Assembly (NCBI GenBank): GCA_964614095.1
Contig: CAZTJO010000018.1
Location: 1-43,826, forward strand
Origin: CAZWKX01 sp964614095
Lineage (GTDB): Bacteria > Actinomycetota > Acidimicrobiia > Spongiisociales > UBA11373
Direction of reading: 5' to 3'
Length of the DNA stretch: 43,826 bases
How positions within the stretch are numbered: position 1 is the stretch's first letter; each line of letters starts with the position of its first letter. Made by a program: the position numbers and the translations under genes. Below the pieces are notes generated by a model that was not told where the DNA came from, ran no database searches, and saw nothing but the letters and a program-made list of their open reading frames with translations. Shown here in pieces: positions 27,972-35,918 of the stretch.

Positions 27972-29243
27972 TTGTCGTCTATGCAGATAGATGAAGCACC
28001 CGCACCGCGCCGGCGGCTTCCTCTGTATGTCCTGTTTGCCGCCGACACCATCTCGATGACCGGCAACGTGATGGCGCTTGTCGCCATTCCCTGGTTTGTC
28101 ATCGAGACCACCGGCAGTGCCGGCAAGACGGGTTTGGTCGGGTTCTTCACGCTCCTGCCCGCCGTGCTGGCCGGGTTCTTCGGGGGCGCGCTGGTCGACC
28201 GGCTCGGCTTCCGCTCGATGAGTGTGGTCTCGGATCTGGCCAGTGCCGTACCGGTGGCGATGATCCCTCTGCTCCACGCCACGCTGGGCATCGACCTTTG
28301 GCAGCTGTTGACCCTTGTCTTTCTGGGGGCGCTGCTCGACAGCCCGGGGGGCACCGCTCGCACCGCCATGTTACCCGACCTCACCGAGATGGCCCAGATG
28401 GCGCTCGAACGATCCACTGCGATCAAGCAGGGCATCAATAGAGCGTCGAGCCTGCTGGGAGCGCCCATCGGTGGGGTGCTCATAGTCTTCTTCTCCGCCC
28501 CCACGGTGTTGTGGATCGATGCCGCCAGCTTCGTCGTCTCTGCTTTGTTGATCGCCGCTGTGGTGCCGGGCACAGGCCGGAAAGCTGCCGACGGGCAGCA
28601 GAGCTACCTGAAGGAACTGGGCGACGGTGTGCGATTCTTGCGCGGCGACCGGCTGGTGCTGGTGATAGTGGTGATTGTGATGCTCACCAACTTCCTCGAT
28701 GCCCCCGTCTTCTTGGTCTATCTACCGGTATACGCAAGCCGGGTGCTGCACAGCCCGGCCGCACTCGGGGCGGTGGTGGGTACGTTTGGGGGCTGCGCCT
28801 TGGCCAGCACGCTGCTCTACGGTGCCATCGGGCACCGGCTGCCCCGGCGTGGGGCCTTTGTGGTCTGTTTCATAGTGGCCGGACTTCCCTTTTTTGCGCT
28901 GGCGACGCTGCCGCCGGTGTGGCTGGCCGTGGTGGCGGTCGCCGTTGCCGGAATCGCCGCGGGACCGATCAATCCCATCTTGAGTGTTGTGTTATATGAG
29001 CGGATTCCCGACAGCATGAGAGGCCGGGTCCTGGGCACACTAGGAGCCGGTGCCTATGTGGTCATGCCGGCCGGTGTGCTGCTGGGGGGCTACGCCGTCG
29101 AATGGCTGGGCCTGGGGCGCGCGCTTCTGGTGGTGGCCATCTGCTATCTGGCGGTGACGGCGAGCCTTTCGGTGAACAGACGCCTCGCCGAGATGGATGC
29201 GACGGGGCCAACCGAACACAGGACCGTCTCGTCCGTTGATTGA
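27972..29243 (+). CDS. MFS transporter
   Basis: A 423-residue transporter with about 12 membrane helices. After a short cytoplasmic start comes LPLYVLFAADTISMTGNVMALVAIPWFVI, then GGALVDRLGFRSMSVVSDL, the MFS motif A between helices 2 and 3. The second half has a similar LPRRGAFVVCFIVAGLPFF. It resembles the EntS-like MFS_3 exporters. TTG 27972 and ATG 27981 are both possible starts and neither has a strong ribosome-binding site. Substrate unknown. It is co-directional with hypA and ends 62 bases before its ATG. Confidence 0.88.
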   Translation: MSSMQIDEAPAPRRRLPLYVLFAADTISMTGNVMALVAIPWFVIETTGSAGKTGLVGFFTLLPAVLAGFFGGALVDRLGFRSMSVVSDLASAVPVAMIPLLHATLGIDLWQLLTLVFLGALLDSPGGTARTAMLPDLTEMAQMALERSTAIKQGINRASSLLGAPIGGVLIVFFSAPTVLWIDAASFVVSALLIAAVVPGTGRKAADGQQSYLKELGDGVRFLRGDRLVLVIVVIVMLTNFLDAPVFLVYLPVYASRVLHSPAALGAVVGTFGGCALASTLLYGAIGHRLPRRGAFVVCFIVAGLPFFALATLPPVWLAVVAVAVAGIAAGPINPILSVVLYERIPDSMRGRVLGTLGAGAYVVMPAGVLLGGYAVEWLGLGRALLVVAICYLAVTASLSVNRRLAEMDATGPTEHRTVSSVD

Positions 29244-29305
29244 TGGTGGCGTCTACCATCATCGACCGGGCGCCCATTCGAGATGCGCCCGTGGAGAGCA
29301 CACGC

Positions 29306-29740
29306 ATGCACGAATTCGCCCTTGCAGACGCCGTCGTCACCGCGGCCCGCCAGGCGGCACAGGAAGCCGGTATCGACCACCTGGAACGAATAGAGGTGAA
29401 GGTGGGCCAGCTGCAGCGGATCAGCAAGGATCTGTTCGAGTTCTCTCTGACCCAGGTGATACCCGAGGTGGCTCCTGATCTCGCCGGGGTTGAATTCGTG
29501 ATCGAGGAAGAACCCGCCCTGTTCCACTGCCGGGCCTGTGATCGGACCTTCGGCGAGACGGATCTGGCCGACGTTCAGGATGAAGATGCCATCGAGGCGA
29601 TGCACTTTGTCCCTGAGTTGTCTCACACATTCATCAGGTGTCCCGGCTGCGGCAGTCCCGACTTCGAGATAGTGGCCGGACGCGGCGTCACCCTGGAGAT
29701 CGTGGAGGGACGCAGCCGGGTCCGGGAAGACGAGGGCTGA
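29306..29740 (+). CDS. hypA: HypA-family nickel metallochaperone, archaeal-like form
   Basis: HypA delivers nickel to [NiFe]-hydrogenase (and in some bacteria urease) maturation. The 144-residue protein starts MHE, the conserved nickel site. It has two CxxC pairs (C75/C78 and C112/C115) for structural zinc. The pairs are separated by about 33 residues, including MHFVPELSHTFIRCPGCGS and DFEIVAGRGV. Typical bacterial HypA is about 113 residues with a short spacer; the long spacer and these motifs recall the archaeal (Thermococcus-type) form. ATG 29306 is chosen because it supplies the MHE N-terminus; the frame is open upstream to 29240. Its stop overlaps the start of the next ATPase. Confidence 0.9.
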   Translation: MHEFALADAVVTAARQAAQEAGIDHLERIEVKVGQLQRISKDLFEFSLTQVIPEVAPDLAGVEFVIEEEPALFHCRACDRTFGETDLADVQDEDAIEAMHFVPELSHTFIRCPGCGSPDFEIVAGRGVTLEIVEGRSRVREDEG

Positions 29741-30480
29741 TGGATCCGCGTGTCGCCGTCATCGGCGATCGCCTGAAGCCGGTGTCGCGTGTGATCGGGG
29801 TGACCGGCAGCAAGGGCGGCATCGGCAAGAGTGTTGTGGCCACCGGCTTGGCCGTGGCGCTGGGCCACAGCGGCCGGGCGGTCGGGCTGTTCGACCTCGA
29901 CTTCACCTCGCCCAGCGATCACGTCATACTCGGACTCGAGAAGGGTTTCCCGACCGAGGAGTTCGGCATCGACCCGCACCGGGTTGCCGGGATCGACCTC
30001 ATGTCGGTGGCGTTCTTTGTCGGAGATTCCGCCACTCCTTTGCGCGGCGCTGACGCCACCAATGTGCTGCTGGAGCTGCTGGCCATCAGCCGCTGGGGCG
30101 AGCTGGATGTGCTCGTGCTCGATCTCCCGCCGGGGCTCGGCGACACCACGCTCGACGTGTTGCGTTTTGTGCCCAGGGTCGAGTTCCTCTTGGTCGGCGT
30201 GGCATCGTTGCTGGCGCTGGGCAGCGTGCGGCGGGCCCTGGGCCTGCTCACCGAACTCTCCGCGCCGGTTGTAGGGGTTGTGGAGAACATGCAGCGAGAT
30301 GACGGCACCCTGGTGCAGGCTCTGGCCGCCGAGTACCGTGTGCCCTTCCTGGGAGCCGTGCCTTTTGATGCGGGCCTGGAGGCGGCGTTTGGTAACGAGG
30401 AGCGCCTGGTGCGAACACAGGTCTACGGCGCCCTTGCCGGGATGCTCGAGAGAATCGTGCCCGCGGCTGACGCGGGCTAG
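29740..30480 (+). CDS. MinD/Mrp-type ATPase, possible HypB functional analogue
   Basis: A 246-residue deviant-Walker ATPase. The P-loop is GSKGGIGKSV (K25 to S31), followed by FDLDFTSPSDHVILG, LVLDLPPGLGDTT and VVGVVENMQ, as in the MinD/Mrp/NBP35 group. It lacks the CxxC Fe-S motif of Mrp scaffold proteins. In Thermococcales a MinD/Mrp-like ATPase replaces the GTPase HypB and works with HypA in nickel insertion. Tight coupling here (TGATG overlap with hypA) and the LDFTSPS motif suggest the same job, which is inference. No hydrogenase or urease genes are in the window. Confidence 0.82.
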   Translation: MDPRVAVIGDRLKPVSRVIGVTGSKGGIGKSVVATGLAVALGHSGRAVGLFDLDFTSPSDHVILGLEKGFPTEEFGIDPHRVAGIDLMSVAFFVGDSATPLRGADATNVLLELLAISRWGELDVLVLDLPPGLGDTTLDVLRFVPRVEFLLVGVASLLALGSVRRALGLLTELSAPVVGVVENMQRDDGTLVQALAAEYRVPFLGAVPFDAGLEAAFGNEERLVRTQVYGALAGMLERIVPAADAG

Positions 30481-30523
30481 CCGGCGGGCGCCGGCGGCGG
30501 CGATTTGGAAGGGTCGGGAGGAT

Positions 30524-31027
30524 CTAGGAGCGGCGCGCTCCGGAGCGCTCCAGACGGGCCATCTCTGCCATCTCGAAATCAAGGGCCACGCTGGGGAGCA
30601 GCAGGAGGCCAATTACGAAGCCGCAACACAGGACCGTGCCCAGGCTGAGCCAGAGGCCGCTTGGTATGGGATCGGCAAAGACTGCGCCCACCAGGGCCAC
30701 ACCTGAGACAAGGCCCATGGTGCCGAAGACCGCATAGGCTCCCTCACGGGCCCATTGGCGCCGCGCCATCAATCCGACGATCACGATGAGGACGGCGAGC
30801 GTGATGGCACCCATAAAGCCCGACAGGATGGCCATGACGTTGCGGAACTCCTCGGGACTGAAGAAGAAGCCAAGCGTGGACATATCCTGAAGCGTCTGGC
30901 GCGACACCGAGGAGGCGTCGGCGGCGGAACGGATCGTCAGCACGAGCATGACCGCATACGGCACCGTGATGCCGACGGCGACGCCGATGGCGAGCCAGGT
31001 GAAGGCGGATCGTCTCTGGTGGGCCAT
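30524..31027 (-). CDS. Hypothetical four-helix membrane protein
   Basis: A 167-residue protein with four hydrophobic segments (about residues 9-32, 60-85, 98-117 and 124-147). An extracytoplasmic loop of about 28 residues follows helix 1 (RSAADASSVSRQTLQDMSTL). The ends are basic and cytoplasmic. No conserved motif is recognised. It is transcribed leftward and converges on the MinD-like ATPase; the downstream ABC genes lie on the same strand but upstream of it, 120 bases away. Function unknown. Confidence 0.7.
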   Translation of the reverse strand: MAHQRRSAFTWLAIGVAVGITVPYAVMLVLTIRSAADASSVSRQTLQDMSTLGFFFSPEEFRNVMAILSGFMGAITLAVLIVIVGLMARRQWAREGAYAVFGTMGLVSGVALVGAVFADPIPSGLWLSLGTVLCCGFVIGLLLLPSVALDFEMAEMARLERSGARRS

Positions 31028-31147
31028 GGCGGAGAAGCATACCGGCAGAGGACTGGATCGGTGGAGCTAGATGGAGGCCTGCGGTCTGCCGGTCATCGGT
31101 CGCTTTTCGTTCGGCGATTCAGGGCTTCGACAATTGGCCGACCGTGG

Positions 31148-32002
31148 CTAGTCCTGCATGCTGACAAGCCACATCGCCAGCAGGTTCATCAGCAGGCCGA
31201 ACCCGACCACGATGATGATGTCTTCCCAGACCGTCATCTGGTGGCCCCCGATGCTGATACCGAGCCCATAGTCACCGAGATTCCCGAGCACGCTCTGGGG
31301 AAGTGACTGAGCTTCGAGTACCAGCCTGCGCAAGGGGTCGACGGCGTAGGAGATCGGGTTCACTTTCACGACGGCGTTCATCCACGCCGGCAGGCCCTGG
31401 AGTGGGAAAAAGATGCCCGAGAGGAACATAAGGGGGAAGGTGATGAATTGATTGATCAGCTGGAACGACTCGGTGCTGCTCATGCGGGCCGCCAGTGCCA
31501 CGCCCATTGCGGCGAGCGCAAAGGCGCCGGCGAACATGATCGGCCACATCTTCAGAACAAGCAGGGGAGTGAGGTGCACCCCCACCAGCGGAGCGAAGAT
31601 GAAGACCAGGGTGCCCTGGACCGTGGCCACAGTGGCTCCGCCCAGGGTCTTGCCGAAGGCGATGGCCGAGCGATTCACCGGGGCGACGAGCACCTCCTTG
31701 AGCAGGCCGAATTCGCGGTCGTAGACCAGCGAGATGCCGTTGAAGATGGAGGCGAAAAAGACGGTCATGGCGATGATGCCGGGGAAGATGAACTGCTCGA
31801 AATCGATGTCGGCGGCGCTGCCGGCCAACGATCCCATGGCGCCGCCGAGCCCGCTGCCAAAAACAAAGAGGAAGATGAGCGGGAAACCGAGCGAGCCGAC
31901 CATGCGGGCCTTGTTGCGCCACCAGCGCAGGATCTCCCGTTTCCAAATGATGCGAATGGCCGACAGGGTGGCCGTGGCCGGGGGAGTGGTGGCAGTGGTC
32001 AA
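31148..32002 (-). CDS. ABC-2 type efflux permease (DrrB-like)
   Basis: A 284-residue inner-membrane protein with about six helices. It begins with a cytoplasmic IWKREILRWWRNKARMVGSL, followed by FPLIFLFVFGSG. The ABC-2 signature region includes SIFNGISLVYDREFGLLKEVLVAPVNR and FPLMFLSGIFFPLQGLPAWM. This is the DrrB/NodJ type of drug or lipid exporter permease. Its start overlaps the ATPase stop by four bases, and it is the last gene of a marR-ATPase-permease operon. Confidence 0.92.
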   Translation of the reverse strand: MTTATTPPATATLSAIRIIWKREILRWWRNKARMVGSLGFPLIFLFVFGSGLGGAMGSLAGSAADIDFEQFIFPGIIAMTVFFASIFNGISLVYDREFGLLKEVLVAPVNRSAIAFGKTLGGATVATVQGTLVFIFAPLVGVHLTPLLVLKMWPIMFAGAFALAAMGVALAARMSSTESFQLINQFITFPLMFLSGIFFPLQGLPAWMNAVVKVNPISYAVDPLRRLVLEAQSLPQSVLGNLGDYGLGISIGGHQMTVWEDIIIVVGFGLLMNLLAMWLVSMQD

Positions 32003-32991
32003 TGTCTCGGTCCCATGGTCATGCGCGCCCGCATCCGGTTGCGGGCAACATCCTCGTCGTCCAGACCGGTCTCGCGGATGGTGCGGCCGGTGATGTGAAG
32101 GAACACATCGTCGAGTGTGGGCCGGCGCAGTTCAATTCGTTCTATCTCGCCGTCGAACTCCCGGACCAGGCGCGGGATGAACCGGGCGCCGTCCTCGATC
32201 TCCACGAGGACATCGTCGCCACGGCGGCGGTTCTCGATGCTGGATCGTGCCAGATGCTCGGCGAGTTCGTCCGGCGCCGGGGTGTGGATGGTGACCACGT
32301 CTCCGCCTACTTGACGCTTGAGGCCTTCGGGCGTGTCCAGCGCAACGAGTTTGCCCCGGTCCATGATGCCGATGCGGTCGCAGAATTCGGCCTCGTCCAT
32401 GTAGTGAGTGGTCATAAAGATGGTGACGCCGGTCTCGGAGCGGAGGCGCCCAATGTGGTCCCAGATGTTGCGGCGAGTCTGTGGATCGAGGCCCAGCGTG
32501 GGCTCGTCGAGGAACAGCACCCGCGGGGTGTGCAGCATGCCGCGAGCGATCTCAAGCCGGCGCTTCATGCCGCCGGAAAAGCGCTCGACGAGGTCTTTGG
32601 CGCGTTCTTCCAGATCGACGAGACGCAGCGCGTTAGCGACACGGCCCTTACGTTGCCGGGTAGGGACGTTGAACAGCACGGCGTGGAATTCGAGGTTCTC
32701 GGCGGCGGTGAGGCGGTCATCCAGGCTCGGCTCCTGGAACACGATGCCGATGGTGGTGCGTACCGCGGCGCCGGCGCGGCTTATGTCGTGGCCGGCAACG
32801 GTGGCGCTGCCCTCCGTGGGTTTGAGCAGGGTGGTGAGCATAGAGATGGTGGTCGTCTTGCCGGCACCGTTGGGACCGAGGAAGCCGAAGACCTCACCCT
32901 GCGGCACCTCAAAGCTGATGTGATCGACGGCTATGAGATCACCAAAGCGGCGGGTGAGATTCTGTGCTTCGATGGAGTTCTGGGGACTCAT
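31999..32991 (-). CDS. ABC efflux ATP-binding protein (DrrA-like)
   Basis: A 330-residue ATPase. Walker A GPNGAGKTTT, Q-loop IVFQEPSLDDRLT, signature FSGGMKRRLEIARGM, Walker B VLFLDEPTLGLDPQTRRNIW and switch TTHYMDEAE are all intact. The C-terminal domain ends in IELRRPTLDDVFLHITGR, the tail motif of DrrA-type daunorubicin-resistance ATPases. It pairs with the overlapping permease. It starts six bases after marR, so it is in the same operon. Confidence 0.94.
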   Translation of the reverse strand: MSPQNSIEAQNLTRRFGDLIAVDHISFEVPQGEVFGFLGPNGAGKTTTISMLTTLLKPTEGSATVAGHDISRAGAAVRTTIGIVFQEPSLDDRLTAAENLEFHAVLFNVPTRQRKGRVANALRLVDLEERAKDLVERFSGGMKRRLEIARGMLHTPRVLFLDEPTLGLDPQTRRNIWDHIGRLRSETGVTIFMTTHYMDEAEFCDRIGIMDRGKLVALDTPEGLKRQVGGDVVTIHTPAPDELAEHLARSSIENRRRGDDVLVEIEDGARFIPRLVREFDGEIERIELRRPTLDDVFLHITGRTIRETGLDDEDVARNRMRARMTMGPRH

Positions 32992-32997
32992 GAGTGT

Positions 32998-33453
32998 CTA
33001 CAGCTTCTCGACGTAGGCGCCGAAGTCGTCGGCGAGGCGGCGCAGATTGTCGGCCAGGCGCTTCTGATCTTGTTCGGCCCACCCGGAGAGCACTTGCTCG
33101 AGCAGGGCGCGGCGCGCTTCGTGCACACGCCGGAAGGCCTCCTGGCCAACCTCGGTCACCTGCAGCAGAGAGACCCGTGCATCTTTGGGGTCCGGCGTGC
33201 GGCTGAGCAGGCCGGCTTGCTCCAGACGGCTGACATGGCGGCTCACGGTGGAGCCGTCGACCCCGAGTGCCCCGGCCACATCGGAGACGCTCACGGGGGA
33301 GTGGTGAGCGATGAATCTCACCACGGGCATGCCAGCTCGCTCCACGACCGGGACGCCGGCAATCTCCGCTACTTGAGCGTGCATGCGGGGGAGGTGATGG
33401 CACCGCATCAGGTCCATCAGCGCTTGGGCGATATCGTCGCTGTAAGAGGCCAC
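32998..33453 (-). CDS. MarR-family transcriptional regulator
   Basis: A 151-residue winged-helix repressor. The DNA-binding part is VSVSDVAGALGVDGSTVSRHVSRLEQAGLLSRTPDPKDARVSLLQVTE, visible in pieces as helix 2, the recognition helix and the wing (DPKDAR). Flanking helices provide the dimer interface. It heads the operon with the DrrAB-like exporter and very probably represses it, with an inducer that is likely an exported compound. A perfect palindrome lies 15 bases before its GTG start. The -10-like TAGGAT at 33465-33460 would place transcription start at or next to the GTG, so the mRNA may be leaderless. Confidence 0.92.
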   Translation of the reverse strand: MASYSDDIAQALMDLMRCHHLPRMHAQVAEIAGVPVVERAGMPVVRFIAHHSPVSVSDVAGALGVDGSTVSRHVSRLEQAGLLSRTPDPKDARVSLLQVTEVGQEAFRRVHEARRALLEQVLSGWAEQDQKRLADNLRRLADDFGAYVEKL

Positions 33454-33459
33454 GGCGGT

Positions 33460-33465
33460 ATCCTA
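33460..33465 (-). promoter_or_regulatory. Candidate -10 element of the marR operon
   Basis: TAGGAT on the minus strand, ending seven bases before the GTG start of marR. It abuts the palindromic operator, so bound MarR would block polymerase. Confidence 0.45.
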
Positions 33466-33467
33466 GC

Positions 33468-33496
33468 AAATAGTTGCGTGCTACATGCAACTATTT
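33468..33496. promoter_or_regulatory. Palindromic operator for the MarR regulator
   Basis: Perfect 10-bp arms AAATAGTTGC and GCAACTATTT separated by 9 bases, with two further complementary pairs inside. Size, symmetry, the TAGTTGC core and position directly upstream of marR fit MarR-family operators. Its right end also overlaps the end of the decayed oxidoreductase gene. Confidence 0.7.
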
Positions 33497-33984
33497 CTGT
33501 AACCCGTCTGCCTTCGGGTGGGGGAGCGGGTACAGCAGCGGCCCGCCACCCACTCGCTGCAACCAGGACTCGAATGGTTCGGACGGAAAGGACGGGCTCT
33601 CCAGCCACCAGGTGGCGCCGGCAGCCTTGTGCTCCTGGAGGAGGGCCTTCACATCGTTGTGGGGAGGTTGGCCGAGCGCGGCGACCTCGGGGGGCGTTCC
33701 GGAGTCACGGTGATCGAGGGTGACGGTCTCGCGAGCCAGTTTGGTAAGGCGGCGTCGGGGAGCTGGGGTCACCATGGGACCGATGCGCACCCGTTGGGTG
33801 CCACAGCCATAGCGACCAGTGCCACTCACGGATCGACAACGGGCCCGGCCCGATGGCCGACCTCGATGTGATCCCAGATGAAAACTCCGTCGCAGCCTGC
33901 CTTCTCGGCGGTCAGGGCGTTCTGGACGAGGCGTTGGGGGCTGCCAAAGTCGCCGAAGTTGGAAACCGAGAGACCGAAACGCAT
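33491..33984 (-). pseudogene. Decayed LLM-class flavin-dependent oxidoreductase
   Basis: Three pieces of one luciferase-like (F420/FMN) monooxygenase are visible. From ATG 33984 the frame reads MRFGLSVSNFGDFGSPQRL and FIWDHIEVGHRAGPVVDP, then hits TGA at 33828-33826 where the family has Trp (VVDPW). It continues VALVAMAVA, shifts frame near 33800 to TQRVRIGPMVTPAPRRR and LARETVTLDH, and then jumps straight to the family C-terminus GTPPEVAALG...AAGATWWLESPS. The central part, expected after TVTLD (normally LSGGR...), is missing. One nonsense change, one frameshift and an internal deletion make this non-functional. Confidence 0.8.
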
Positions 33985-34025
33985 CTACCCAGGCTGGACC
34001 TCGCCTTCGGCAGGGCGCGGTGCCG

Positions 34026-34409
34026 CTAATCGGTGTCGTGTTTGTGCCCGGCCTCGTGCTCGGCGATCTTGCGCCGCACCTCGTCCATGTCGAGTGCCTT
34101 GACCTGGCCGATGAGATCGTCCAATGCGCTGGCGGGAACGGCGCCGGGTTGGGCATAGAGCACGATGTTGTCGCGGAACACCATGAGCGTGGGGATGGAG
34201 CGGATGCCGAAAGCTTGTGCCAGCTCGGGGTCGGCCTCGGTGTCGACCTTGGCGAACACGATGTCATCGTGCTCATCGGAGGCCTCCTCATAGATGGGGG
34301 CGAACATGAGACAGGGGCCACACCAGGAAGCCCAGAAATCGACGAATACGGTCTCGTTGCGGCTGATCGTCGACTCGAAGTTGTTCTTGGTGAGCTTGAG
34401 GGTGGGCAT
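34026..34409 (-). CDS. trxA: Thioredoxin
   Basis: A 127-residue thioredoxin with active site WCGPC (Cys30, Cys33) after FVDFWAS, the cis-proline motif SIPTLMVF and VDTEADPELAQAFGI. It reduces protein disulfides in the cytoplasm. The C-terminus runs about 15 residues beyond a minimal thioredoxin and is charged and His-rich (EHEAGHKHDTD). A GGAAGGA ribosome-binding site precedes the ATG. It is divergent from the small zinc-finger-like gene. Confidence 0.93.
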   Translation of the reverse strand: MPTLKLTKNNFESTISRNETVFVDFWASWCGPCLMFAPIYEEASDEHDDIVFAKVDTEADPELAQAFGIRSIPTLMVFRDNIVLYAQPGAVPASALDDLIGQVKALDMDEVRRKIAEHEAGHKHDTD

Positions 34410-34475
34410 GGCGTCCTTCCATCTTCCTCAACACCGGGACCGGTTCGGGTCATTCCCGGATGGTCATGCAAACGG

Positions 34476-34493
34476 TACAATAACGTCACCGTG
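34476..34493 (+). promoter_or_regulatory. Candidate -10 element giving a near-leaderless mRNA
   Basis: TACAAT at 34476-34481 lies nine bases before GTG 34491, and no Shine-Dalgarno is present. Initiation about seven bases after the -10 would give an mRNA starting almost at the start codon, a common arrangement in actinobacteria. Confidence 0.4.
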
Positions 34494-34895
34494 ACGGAAT
34501 ATTCCCGCTTGGCTCGCTGCAATTGGTGTGGAGTTGAGTTCTCCGTGCCCACTCACCAAGGGCGCCCGCCCAAGTACTGCCGACGCAGCCACCGCCAGCG
34601 GGCCTTCGAGGCACGCTGCCTGGCCGCCCGTGTCCGGCTCGACTCCGGAGACGCACTCGTCAGCGCTGTGGCCCTCCGGAGGCTCAGAGACCGCCTCTAC
34701 GAGCTTGAAGCCGCTCTTGACGAGGTGGAGGCAATGGGGGCGCAGGCGGACGATATCGACTACAGAAGGGCGTTTCAGCACCTGTATGGGGCCGCAGCCG
34801 GCCTGCGCAACGCTTGTGTGGACCCTACGGCGCGGCTCGAGGCCGATCGAACCGGAAACGGCCGAGACCCGGCTCCAGTATCGCAACGCCCATAA
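34491..34895 (+). CDS. Small CCCH zinc-finger-like protein
   Basis: A 134-residue basic protein. The N-terminal motif CNWCGVEF...GRPPKYCRRSHRQRAFEAR resembles a family of short actinobacterial proteins with CxxC...YCS-x2-CRQRAY, but here His replaces the last Cys, giving a CCCH site. A predicted helical region follows (LRRLRDRLYELEAALDEVEAM), probably a coiled coil, then a second helix and a disordered tail. It may bind DNA or RNA; no function is known to me. GTG 34491 gives the complete motif and has a -10-like TACAAT upstream. It is divergent from trxA. Confidence 0.68.
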   Translation: MTEYSRLARCNWCGVEFSVPTHQGRPPKYCRRSHRQRAFEARCLAARVRLDSGDALVSAVALRRLRDRLYELEAALDEVEAMGAQADDIDYRRAFQHLYGAAAGLRNACVDPTARLEADRTGNGRDPAPVSQRP

Positions 34896-35284
34896 TCCAC
34901 GTTATGTCAAGTTTGACCCTGGCAGTCATACTATTGGGGAAATATCGTGATAGCGCGCTCCCCCATTGATCAACGGCCCGCGACGAACGGTACAAGTGAT
35001 GGGGATGTTGACGGTCGGCCTGGTGCAGAACGGAAGGGCGTGAGGTGCGTGGTGGTGTTGGAGCTTTTTTCCGTGTGGCGCGAATGTGGGTTGCGTGAGG
35101 AGGACAATCCCCCACCGGCGGGTGGTGCAACTGATGCTGGCGCCCCAAACCCGCCTTGTGATATTGCCCGGCTTTTCTGGAAGGGTTGCGCGATGGCGGC
35201 TACCGGGAGCTGATGGGGGCACGACACGTCGAGGCGGGGGTTGGCTAGGTGGTCCGAGGGGATCTTGTGGGGAGTAAGGCGGGT
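34896..35284. other. Non-coding or fully decayed stretch
   Basis: No reading frame with family resemblance, no RNA gene and no clear repeat was recognised. It adjoins the decayed transposase and may be eroded insertion-element or flanking sequence. Confidence 0.45.
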
Positions 35285-35696
35285 GCACCCGGCCCGTCGA
35301 CGCCGGCGGCCGGCTCCGCCAGTCTTGTATTGCTCCGACTCCGATACCCCAGCATCTGACACGCGGCCTGAGCGGAGACTCCCTCAGAGGCGGTGGCCAC
35401 GACTGCTTCGACCCACCTCTTGGGGACACCACCTGCGACCTTGGCGGGTCGTTAGTTCGGCGGGCCACCGTCAGGTCGGTCTTCAACTCGGCACTGCGAC
35501 TTCGAGCTGCCATCAGCATGCTCAACTGACGTCAGGCCTGGAGCCAGGCGCTGGTCTGTGAGGTCCTGCGTACGCCACCTGCAGATCGTCTGTTCCGACA
35601 CGCCCACATCCGCGCAGCCACCGCGGCGACGGCTCGCCCGGTGGACAGCAGATCGAGCACCGTGCGACGGAACTTGGATGGATGCCGATGCGGCAT
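35285..35696 (-). pseudogene. Decayed IS3-type transposase (OrfA region)
   Basis: From ATG 35696 the minus strand reads HPSKFRRTVLDLLSTGRAVAAVA, then after a frameshift ADVGVSEQTICRWRTQD and RLAPGLTSVEHA. A second shift leads to MAARSRSAELKTDLTVARR, a third to VPKRWVEAVVATASEG and AACQMLGY, and a fourth to DWRSRPP. In this order these match the helix-turn-helix, leucine-zipper-like (ISEQT..WRRQD, LTSAEKAELAAARRRI) and OrfA/OrfB junction (VACRVLGVSESGFYxWRSRPP) landmarks of IS3-family transposases. At least three frameshifts and no catalytic DDE part mean it is dead. Terminal inverted repeats were not identified. Confidence 0.72.
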
Positions 35697-35918
35697 GCAG
35701 CCTCTCCCTCGCCGGGGCAAAGCACCACCCAGTCAAACATCCCGGCTCTGCCAAACCCGGGCCAGACCAGAGTCTCCGATAGACCCGAACGGGTTCAAGT
35801 TTGCTACGCATGGAACGCCAAATAGACTACGGCAAAGTGACCATGCGTCCTGACCACGGCTTGGCAACTGCTGGTCTCTAGCATACGGCCCGGATACCCG
35901 GCTATTCGGAGGTAGATT

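Noticed and set aside
32002..33723. 573-codon plus-strand frame opposite drrA-like and marR genes
   Set aside because: Mirrors the opposite-strand genes and has no recognisable start context or domain.
33826..33828. In-frame TGA considered as a recoded Trp or Sec codon
   Set aside because: A frameshift and an internal deletion follow within the same gene, so simple decay explains it, and other genes here use TGA as stop.
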